NCBI RefSeq assembly: GCF_001695855.1
Contig: NZ_MBSS01000012.1
Coordinates: forward strand, 372,001-436,000
DNA: 64,000 bases
DNA from: Ensifer sp. LC163
GTDB taxonomy: Bacteria > Pseudomonadota > Alphaproteobacteria > Rhizobiales > Rhizobiaceae
Reading direction: 5' to 3'
Part shown: piece by piece, positions 1-6,980 of the stretch
Layout of the letters: each line of letters starts with the position of its first letter
How positions within the stretch are numbered: position 1 is the stretch's first letter
Notes under the pieces: model-generated
Seen by the model: only the letters and a program-made list of their open reading frames with translations
Databases searched by the model: none
Told to the model about the DNA's origin: nothing
Position numbers and translations under genes: made by a program

Positions 1-1
1 C

Positions 2-316
2 TCGGGCCTGATGATCACTTACGGCCTTGGCACGATCTCCGGCCCGCTGATGGTCGGTCCTGTCATGGATCGGTTCGGGCCGGCGGCGCTGTTCCTCGTG
101 CTTGCCGTCTATTTCGCGCTCTACGGCGGTTATGCGGCCTGGCGCATCCTGAGACGCGATCAACACCAGGGCCTGGTCGCCAAGACCGACTTCCAGGCGA
201 CGACGGTGCTGCCCACACCAGGGCCCGACGTCACCAGCCCGATGGCACTGCAGGCGGCCCAAGATGGATTGATCGAGGACGACACGGTGCCTGCCTGGGA
301 AAGGCAACCGGACTAG
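2..316 (+). CDS. MFS transporter, C-terminal fragment (partial at window edge)
   Basis: The reading frame is open from base 2, so the gene begins outside the window and only about the last 104 residues are seen. The visible part has two hydrophobic segments: one Gly/Pro-rich, around the ITYGLGTISGP stretch, and one rich in Leu, Val and Tyr. They are separated by a short loop with the V-MDRFGP pattern typical of the last helices of major facilitator carriers. A hydrophilic tail of about 55 residues follows, ending in an acidic stretch. The substrate cannot be inferred. The gene converges on the DMT exporter gene, with only nine bases between the stops. Confidence 0.6.
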   Translation, partial: SGLMITYGLGTISGPLMVGPVMDRFGPAALFLVLAVYFALYGGYAAWRILRRDQHQGLVAKTDFQATTVLPTPGPDVTSPMALQAAQDGLIEDDTVPAWERQPD

Positions 317-325
317 AACCGGACG

Positions 326-1264
326 TCAGCCCTGCGGCGTGACGTGCTTGCGCGCGCCTTTACGTTCCAGGCCAAGCCGATGTTCGCGAAAGATGATGAA
401 GATGCCGGCACCGACGACAATGGCGGTCCCGATCAGCATCGTAGCCGTCGGGACGTCATCAAACAGAAAATAGCCGATGATCAGGCCGAGCACGATCGAC
501 GTGTATTCGAACGGCGCAATCGTCGACATGTCCGCGTGGCGGTAACTTTCGGTCAAGAGGATCTGCGCCACACCGCCGCAGAAGCCGGCCACCATCAGCA
601 GCAGGAAGGCTTCGCGCGAAATGCTCGGCCAGCCGAACGGCAAGGTGGCAAGCGAAAAGACCGAGGCCGAGAGGGAGAAATAGAGCACAATCGTGTGCGT
701 GCGCTCGGCCTTGACCAGCTTGCGCACCAGCACCATGGCGATCGCGCCGAGGGCCGCCGACAACAAAACCGCCGCCGCCCCGAGTGCCTCGGACGAGCCG
801 AGACCGCCTTCGCGGAACAGTGTCAGCCGCGGCCAGGTGATGATCATGACGCCGACCAGACCGATGACCACGGCCGACCAGCGGTAGAGCCGGACGGTCT
901 CGCCGAGAAAGATTGCTGCAAAGGCAACGGCGATCAGCGGCATCGCATAACCGATGGCGATGGCTTCGGGGAGCGGCAAATGCACGAGACCGTAGAAGCC
1001 GAAGCTCATCGCCAGGATGCCGACGAAGCCGCGTGCGATGTGGCCACCGAGATCCTTCGTCTTGAAAGCATCGCGCATTTGCCCGCGAAGGGCGAGGTAG
1101 CCGAGGATTGGCACCATGGCGAAGGCGGACCGGTAGAAGGTGATCTGGCCGGTGGCGATCTCACTTCCCGCCGCTTTGATCAAGGTCGACATGCACACGA
1201 AAATGACCACCGAAAGGACCTTGAGCAGGATCCCCTTCATCGGGTTTTCGACTTCGGCATCCAT
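326..1264 (-). CDS. DMT-superfamily (EamA) transporter
   Basis: This is an inner-membrane protein of about 312 residues with ten predicted hydrophobic segments arranged as two five-helix EamA repeats, the usual size and shape of drug/metabolite exporters. Visible family features include the early K-G-LLKVLSVVIFVCMSTLIK helix, the FYRSAFA segment and the second-half LLTESYRHA segment that matches the start of the repeat. An upstream GTG (1273) is possible, but the ATG at 1264 is the first ATG in frame. A start at 1240 (MKGILLK) is also plausible. It is divergent from pepN. The substrate is unknown; amino acids, purines or other metabolites are all possible in this family. Confidence 0.85.
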   Translation of the reverse strand: MDAEVENPMKGILLKVLSVVIFVCMSTLIKAAGSEIATGQITFYRSAFAMVPILGYLALRGQMRDAFKTKDLGGHIARGFVGILAMSFGFYGLVHLPLPEAIAIGYAMPLIAVAFAAIFLGETVRLYRWSAVVIGLVGVMIITWPRLTLFREGGLGSSEALGAAAVLLSAALGAIAMVLVRKLVKAERTHTIVLYFSLSASVFSLATLPFGWPSISREAFLLLMVAGFCGGVAQILLTESYRHADMSTIAPFEYTSIVLGLIIGYFLFDDVPTATMLIGTAIVVGAGIFIIFREHRLGLERKGARKHVTPQG

Positions 1265-1684
1265 GGAAAGCACTTTTCGGACCTGAGCGGATAAGAACCG
1301 CAGCGGCGACAGCTTGGGAGATTTGGGCGAGAGGCTCGCCGGAGAACCATGTCACTCTAGCTGCGCCGCCTGCGAAAGTCGGATCAAACTTCTTGATGGC
1401 TTGTGTTTTTTCTTGATGAGTTCATCGAAGCAAAGGCAATCGCCATAATTCTTTAGCGAGGTCGAAAAAAACCTTTCCGATTTATTTCTTGTTAGTGCCA
1501 CTTCGATACACGTCAAAACGATAAGGGAGCGGGAAGAATACCGGACGCCATGTCTTTTCTGCCGGAAGCGCGGTCGCCGGCATCACAATCGTGTGGCATA
1601 TCCGGCTTTTCGCCCTTTGGCCTTTTCACCATCACAAGCGCCCTCTACAAATCCACCAGTAGCAAGGCGCGAGCGGGACTGACC
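1265..1684. other. Divergent intergenic region, EamA gene / pepN
   Basis: This stretch lies between the divergent EamA and pepN starts. It contains an AT-richer core at about 1380-1500 with T-runs, a reasonable place for the two promoters. No repeat or RNA gene was recognised. An in-frame upstream ATG for pepN exists at 1550, but the 45 residues it would add look unlike the conserved start of the family. Confidence 0.4.
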
Positions 1685-4333
1685 ATGCGGACAAATACTG
1701 GCCAGATCATTCATCTGGAAGACTACCGGCCGACCGACTTCGTTCTTGAAAGAGTGGATCTGACCTTCGAGCTTGACCCGAAGGAAACCAAGGTCGAAGC
1801 GCGGCTGATCCTGCATCGGCGGGAAGGCGTGGACGCATCGGCGCCTCTGGTGCTTGACGGCGACGAGCTCGTCATGACCGGCCTGCTCCTCGACCAGGAA
1901 GAGCTTGCAGCCTCACTCTACGACGCTGCCGACGACACGCTGACGATCCGCGGTCTGCCCGAGGCCGCACCGTTCGAAGTCACCATCACCACGATGCTCT
2001 CGCCAGAGACGAACACCAAGCTGATGGGTCTCTATCGCACCAACAATGTCTATTGCACGCAGTGCGAGGCGGAAGGCTTCCGCCGCATCACCTACTTCCC
2101 GGACCGTCCCGACGTTCTTGCCGTCTATACGGTCAACATCATCGCCGACAAGACATCCGCGCCGCTGCTGCTTTCCAACGGCAACTATCTCGGCGGCGCC
2201 GACATGGGCGATGGCCGGCATTTCGCCGCCTGGTTCGATCCGCACCCGAAGCCGAGTTATCTCTTCGCGCTGGTTGCCGGCGATCTCGGCGTGGTCGAAG
2301 ACACGTTCACCACCATGTCCGGCCGCGAGGTCGCGCTGAAGATCTATATCGAACACGGCAAGGAGCCGCGCGCGTCCTACGCCATGGATGCGCTGAAGCG
2401 CTCGATGAAGTGGGACGAGGAGGCGTTCGGCCGCGAATACGATCTGGATATCTTCATGATCGTCGCCGTCTCCGACTTCAACATGGGCGCCATGGAGAAC
2501 AAGGGGCTCAACGTCTTCAATGACAAATACGTGCTGGCTGATCCGGAAACGGCAACCGACGCCGACTATGCCAATATCGAAGCGATCATCGCGCACGAAT
2601 ACTTCCACAACTGGACCGGCAACCGCATCACCTGCCGCGACTGGTTCCAGCTCTGCCTCAAGGAAGGCTTGACGGTCTATCGCGACCACGAGTTTTCCGC
2701 CGACATGCGTTCGCGTGCCGTCAAGCGCATCGCCGAAGTGCGGCACCTGAAATCAGAACAGTTTCCGGAGGATACCGGCCCCCTCGCCCACCCGGTCCGG
2801 CCGACGAAATATCGAGAAATCAACAACTTCTACACGACCACGGTCTATGAGAAGGGCTCCGAAGTCACCCGGATGATCGCAACCGTTCTCGGTCGCGACC
2901 TGTTCAAGAAGGGCATGGATCTCTACTTCGAGCGCCACGACGGCCAGGCTGTGACGATCGAGGATTTCATCGCCTGCTTCGCCGATGTCAGCGGCCGCAA
3001 TCTCAGCCAGTTTTCGCTCTGGTATCACCAGGCGGGAACGCCGCTGGTGACAGCCTCCGGCGCCTATGACGCAGCCAAGCAGACCTTCACCTTGTCGCTG
3101 GAACAGACCGTGCCGCCAACGCCGGGACAAAGCGCCAAGGAGCCGATGCACATTCCGCTGCGCATGGGCCTGCTGCTGGAAAGCGGCCGCGAAGCAGACC
3201 TTTCGAGCGTCTCCGGCGCCGACATCACCGGCGATGTGCTGCATCTCACCGACCGCAAGCAGACGGTGGTTTTCTCCGGTATCACCTCGCGCCCGGTACC
3301 GTCGTTCAACCGCAGCTTTTCCGCCCCGATCAACCTGCATATCGAGCAGACCGACGACGATCTAGCGCTGATCGCGCGGCACGAAAGCGATCTCTTCGCC
3401 CGCTGGCAGGCGCTCAACGCCATTGCGCTTGCCAATCTGGTATCGGCGACAGCCAACGTTCGCGCGGGTAAACCCGTTACGTGCGAAAAGGCGCTCATCG
3501 ACGGCCTTATCGCTGCGACGGCCGACGACAAGCTGGAGCCGGCGTTCCGGTCGCAGGCGCTGTCACTGCCGAGCGAAGCCGACATCGCCCGCGAGATCGG
3601 CGCCGACAACGATCCGGATGCCATCCATGCCGCCCGCCAGCAGATCCTCACGGCGATCGCGGTCGCCGGCCGCGAGACCTTTCTTCGACTGGCGGGCGAA
3701 ATGACGTCGACGGGTTCGTTCAGCCCCGATGCGGAAAGTGCCGGACGTCGCGCGCTGCACAACGCAGCACTCACCTATCTCGTCCAGGGCGAGGACGATC
3801 CGAAGCGGGCGGCCGAAGTCTTCGCAGCCGCTGACAACATGACCGATCTCAGCCATGCGCTGGCATTGCTCGCGCACCGGTTCCCGGACGCTTCCGAGAC
3901 CGCTCAGGCATTGGCGGCCTTCCGCAAGCGCTTCGCCGATAACGCGCTGGTCATCGACAAGTGGTTCGCGGTTCAGGCGACGATCCCGGGATCCGGCACG
4001 CTCGAGCGCGTCAAGGCGCTGATGACCGAGCCGCTTTTCAACGGCAACAATCCCAATCGCGTCCGGTCTCTGATTGGCAGCTATGCCTTCGCCAATCCGA
4101 CAGGCTTCAACCGCGCCGATGGCGAGGGCTATCGTTTCCTGGCGAAGCAGATCCTCGACATCGATCCGCGCAATCCGCAACTGGCAGCACGCATCCTGAC
4201 ATCGATGCGCTCCTGGCGCTCGCTCGAAGACGCGCGCGCCCAACATGCCCGCAATGCCCTGAAGGAAATCGCAGGCGCGACCAAGCTTTCGGCCGACGTC
4301 AGCGACATCGTCGAGCGCATGCTCAAAGCCTGA
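1685..4333 (+). CDS. pepN: Aminopeptidase N, M1 family zinc metallopeptidase
   Basis: The protein is about 882 residues and cytoplasmic; it removes N-terminal amino acids from peptides. The start at 1685 is chosen because MRTNTGQIIHLEDYRPTDF is the conserved beginning of bacterial PepN, a GAGCGGG stretch lies just upstream, and the resulting length fits the family. The substrate-binding GAMEN motif is at about residues 268-272. The zinc motif HEYFHNW begins at about residue 304, and the third zinc ligand lies in the downstream KEGLTVYRDHEF segment. The C-terminal half is the helical domain of the E. coli PepN type. The gene stands alone and is followed closely by a RIME1-like repeat. Confidence 0.95.
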   Translation: MRTNTGQIIHLEDYRPTDFVLERVDLTFELDPKETKVEARLILHRREGVDASAPLVLDGDELVMTGLLLDQEELAASLYDAADDTLTIRGLPEAAPFEVTITTMLSPETNTKLMGLYRTNNVYCTQCEAEGFRRITYFPDRPDVLAVYTVNIIADKTSAPLLLSNGNYLGGADMGDGRHFAAWFDPHPKPSYLFALVAGDLGVVEDTFTTMSGREVALKIYIEHGKEPRASYAMDALKRSMKWDEEAFGREYDLDIFMIVAVSDFNMGAMENKGLNVFNDKYVLADPETATDADYANIEAIIAHEYFHNWTGNRITCRDWFQLCLKEGLTVYRDHEFSADMRSRAVKRIAEVRHLKSEQFPEDTGPLAHPVRPTKYREINNFYTTTVYEKGSEVTRMIATVLGRDLFKKGMDLYFERHDGQAVTIEDFIACFADVSGRNLSQFSLWYHQAGTPLVTASGAYDAAKQTFTLSLEQTVPPTPGQSAKEPMHIPLRMGLLLESGREADLSSVSGADITGDVLHLTDRKQTVVFSGITSRPVPSFNRSFSAPINLHIEQTDDDLALIARHESDLFARWQALNAIALANLVSATANVRAGKPVTCEKALIDGLIAATADDKLEPAFRSQALSLPSEADIAREIGADNDPDAIHAARQQILTAIAVAGRETFLRLAGEMTSTGSFSPDAESAGRRALHNAALTYLVQGEDDPKRAAEVFAAADNMTDLSHALALLAHRFPDASETAQALAAFRKRFADNALVIDKWFAVQATIPGSGTLERVKALMTEPLFNGNNPNRVRSLIGSYAFANPTGFNRADGEGYRFLAKQILDIDPRNPQLAARILTSMRSWRSLEDARAQHARNALKEIAGATKLSADVSDIVERMLKA

Positions 4334-4338
4334 AAAGG

Positions 4339-4444
4339 CTACTGCATGTTTCCTTAGATCCTATCCGATTTAAGGATAAAAACATGCAGCGATTGAAGTG
4401 CTGCAGCGACCTTTGCGCGTCCGATAAGACGCGCGGCGCTGTAG
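4339..4444 (+). repeat. RIME1-like repeat, copy A
   Basis: About 106 bp made of two imperfect palindromes, one around ACTGCATGTTTCC / AAACATGCAG and one around CTGCAGCGAC-CTTTGCGCGTC / GACGCGCGGCGCTGTAG. It matches the copies at 13962, 24082 and 61243, which lie in the opposite orientation. Size and architecture agree with the RIME1 element described from rhizobia. It lies between pepN and the pleC-type kinase and could also act as a pepN terminator-like structure. Confidence 0.8.
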
Positions 4445-4517
4445 GGAATGTGGGCATTTTTCAAGGGCCGGGCCGCCTGCGCGACCCGGCCTATTATTTT
4501 CCAACGATAAGAAATGG

Positions 4518-4533
4518 TTAAGAAATCTTTACC
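4518..4533 (+). promoter_or_regulatory. Candidate CtrA-binding site (TTAA-N7-TTACC)
   Basis: The sequence reads TTAA, seven bases, TTACC: one mismatch from the alphaproteobacterial CtrA consensus TTAA-N7-TTAAC. It lies 87 bp upstream of the TTG start of the pleC-type kinase and just before a cluster of GANTC sites. The motif is short and AT-rich, so a chance match is possible; position and context raise its value. Confidence 0.45.
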
Positions 4534-4551
4534 ATTGCCTCTGGACAAGGC

Positions 4552-4603
4552 GAATCGCCCTGTGATTCATTGAGTCAGATTCGGGCGAGCGGCGCGCCGA
4601 ATC
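4552..4603. promoter_or_regulatory. Cluster of five GANTC (CcrM methylation) sites upstream of pleC
   Basis: GANTC occurs at 4552 (GAATC), 4564 (GATTC), 4572 (GAGTC), 4578 (GATTC) and 4599 (GAATC), five sites in 52 bp, where less than one would be expected by chance. GANTC is the target of the cell-cycle methyltransferase CcrM, and methylated sites in promoters recruit GcrA in Caulobacter. The cluster ends 16 bp before the kinase start, so it overlaps the likely promoter and leader. Confidence 0.6.
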
Positions 4604-4619
4604 ATCAGAGGGTTTCATA

Positions 4620-6980
4620 TTGGGTAAGATGGCGGACGCGCGACCAGCGAGCGCAGCCGACGGGCGGTTGCGACTCAAGTTTCCAGGCTTTTCCGGCCTG
4701 GAACGCGAGTTCATCTCGCAGGCGAAGATTTTCGCCGAGCCGACGTCGCAGCGTCTTGCGAGCGCGGAGCCTATTCTCAAGCGCTCCATCCCCATCCTCA
4801 TCATCGCATTCCTGATCATCGTCGCGGTATCGCGCATGTCCGGCATCATGGGTGAACACGCCCGGATGGAGGACAACTCGCGCCAGACCGTCGGGCTCGC
4901 AGCGGCAACGGCCGTCGCCGCGTTCCAGGCCGACGGCATGACGCTGTTCGACGAGGGCCGACGCTGGGACGCCGAACGGCGGCTGACCCAATACCTGCCC
5001 ACCGGCATGCTCGACCCGGGCATGTTCCTTTTGACCGTGCGCAAGGATGGCCGGATCTTCGCCAGCACGCCGGACGGCGTGCCGCTGATCGGCCGTACGC
5101 TTGCCTCGGTCGCGCCGGATATCGCCACGCTGCAGTATTACGGCGAACATTCCAGTATCATGAAGACGGCCCTCAACGGCGTCGACCATATCGTCGCCCT
5201 GGCACAGTTGCCCGACGCGGCCGGCGTCATCCTGGCGGCAACGCCGGTGACCCAGCTCGAAACGGCGTGGCGCGATGAGGTCTCGCTGAACGTGACGCTG
5301 TTTGCCGGCATCTCGGCGATCCTGCTGGTGGTGCTTTACGCCTATTACATCCAGGCCAAGCGCGCCCGCGACGCCGACTCGGTGTTTGCGGAATCGAACC
5401 TGCGGGTCGAAACCGCGCTGTCGCGTGGCCGATGCGGCCTCTGGGATTTCGATCTTGCCAACCGGCGGCTGTTCTGGTCGCGGTCGATGTATGAAATGCT
5501 GGGCATGCCCGGCGAAAGCAGCGTGCTTTCCTTCGGTGATGCCGCGCGGCTGATGCATCCGGACGATCGCGGCATCTATGGCGTTGCGCGCACGATCGCT
5601 CGCGGCGATGCGCGTCAGATCGACCAGGTGTTCCGCATGCGTCATGCGGACGGCCACTATGTCTGGCTGCGCGCCCGCGCCGAGATCATCCAGACCGTTT
5701 CAGGCCGCGCCCATCTCATCGGCATCGCCATGGATGTCACCGAGCAGCATCGCCTGGCCCAACGCTATGCGGAGGCAGATCAGCGCCTGGCCGACGCCAT
5801 CGAATGTACGTCCGAGGCCTTCGTCCTCTGGGACAAGCAGGACCGCTTGGTCATGTGCAACACGCACTACCAGGAAGCCTACAAGCTTCCGGACCATGTG
5901 CTGGTTCCGGGCACGGAACGCATCGCCGTTCACGCCGCGGCCGCGCGCCCTGTGGTGGAGCGCCGCATCGCGGATCCGGACCGCAGCAACCACTCGCAAA
6001 CGACAGAGGTGCAGCTTGCCGACGAGCGTTGGCTGCAGATCAACGAACGACGCACGCGCGACGGCGGCCTCGTTTCGGTCGGCACCGACATCACGCTGCT
6101 GAAGCGCCACCAGGTGCGACTGCGCGAATCCGAGCGCCGGTTGATGGCGACGATCGGCGACCTCTCGGCCTCGCGCATGACCCTGGAGCGACAGAAGACC
6201 GAGCTGTCGATCGCCAATGCCAACTACCAGGCGGAAAAGGAACGTGCCGAGGCGGCGAACCGCGCCAAGTCGGAATTCCTGGCCAACATGTCCCATGAGC
6301 TGAGAACGCCGCTCAACGCCATTCTCGGCTTTTCGGAGATCCTGCAGAACCAGATGTTCGGGCCGCTCGGTTCGGAAAAATACGATGAATATTCGCGGGA
6401 CATCCACGAGAGCGGCAAGCACCTGCTGAACGTCATCAACGACATTCTCGACATGTCGAAGATCGAAGCCGGGCATATGCGCATCAGCCGCGAGACGATC
6501 GATCTCGCGCCCCTGATCGAGGAGACGTTGCGCTTCACCACGATCCCGGCGCAGCAGAAGAACATCCATGTCGTGCAGCATATCGCCTCGGGCCTCACCG
6601 TGGTCGCGGATCGGCGCGCAATGAAGCAGGTGCTGCTCAACCTCTTGTCCAACGCGGTCAAGTTCACCAATGAAGGCGGGCGCATTTCGTTGCGCGCCCG
6701 CAAGGTCACGGGTGCCGTGACGCTGACGATCGCCGACTCCGGCATCGGCATTCCGCGCGACGCCCTGCAGAAAATCGGCCAGCCGTTCGAGCAGGTTCAG
6801 AGCCAGTATGCCAAGAGCAAGGGCGGCTCCGGCCTCGGGCTTGCGATCTCCCGGTCGCTGACGCGCCTTCACGGCGGAACGATGAAGATCCATTCCGCCG
6901 AGAATGTCGGCACCATCATTTCATTGCGCATGCCCGATCGCGACGGCGACGTGCGCCCCTATCCCGAAACCACCGACTGA
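4620..6980 (+). CDS. pleC: PleC/DivJ-family sensor histidine kinase with two PAS domains (probable PleC)
   Basis: About 786 residues and membrane-bound. There is a transmembrane segment at about 60-78, an extracytoplasmic sensor region to about 220, and a second transmembrane segment at about 222-242. Two PAS modules follow (about 260-380 and 385-500). The coiled linker leads to a HisKA domain with SHELRTPLNAILGF (phospho-acceptor His about 559) and a HATPase domain with N-box LLSNAVKF and G-boxes. The FGPLG...DIHESGKHLL...ILDMSKIEAG signature is typical of kinases acting on DivK/PleD. The location next to glnE agrees with my recollection of S. meliloti pleC. Start: AGAGGG sits eight bases before TTG 4620; ATG 4629 is the alternative. 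It converges on glnE with a 22 bp overlap of coding ends. Confidence 0.8.
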   Translation: MGKMADARPASAADGRLRLKFPGFSGLEREFISQAKIFAEPTSQRLASAEPILKRSIPILIIAFLIIVAVSRMSGIMGEHARMEDNSRQTVGLAAATAVAAFQADGMTLFDEGRRWDAERRLTQYLPTGMLDPGMFLLTVRKDGRIFASTPDGVPLIGRTLASVAPDIATLQYYGEHSSIMKTALNGVDHIVALAQLPDAAGVILAATPVTQLETAWRDEVSLNVTLFAGISAILLVVLYAYYIQAKRARDADSVFAESNLRVETALSRGRCGLWDFDLANRRLFWSRSMYEMLGMPGESSVLSFGDAARLMHPDDRGIYGVARTIARGDARQIDQVFRMRHADGHYVWLRARAEIIQTVSGRAHLIGIAMDVTEQHRLAQRYAEADQRLADAIECTSEAFVLWDKQDRLVMCNTHYQEAYKLPDHVLVPGTERIAVHAAAARPVVERRIADPDRSNHSQTTEVQLADERWLQINERRTRDGGLVSVGTDITLLKRHQVRLRESERRLMATIGDLSASRMTLERQKTELSIANANYQAEKERAEAANRAKSEFLANMSHELRTPLNAILGFSEILQNQMFGPLGSEKYDEYSRDIHESGKHLLNVINDILDMSKIEAGHMRISRETIDLAPLIEETLRFTTIPAQQKNIHVVQHIASGLTVVADRRAMKQVLLNLLSNAVKFTNEGGRISLRARKVTGAVTLTIADSGIGIPRDALQKIGQPFEQVQSQYAKSKGGSGLGLAISRSLTRLHGGTMKIHSAENVGTIISLRMPDRDGDVRPYPETTD

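Noticed and set aside
1550-1684. Upstream ATG for pepN adding 45 residues
   Set aside because: The extra residues do not look like PepN, and the ATG at 1685 opens the conserved start.
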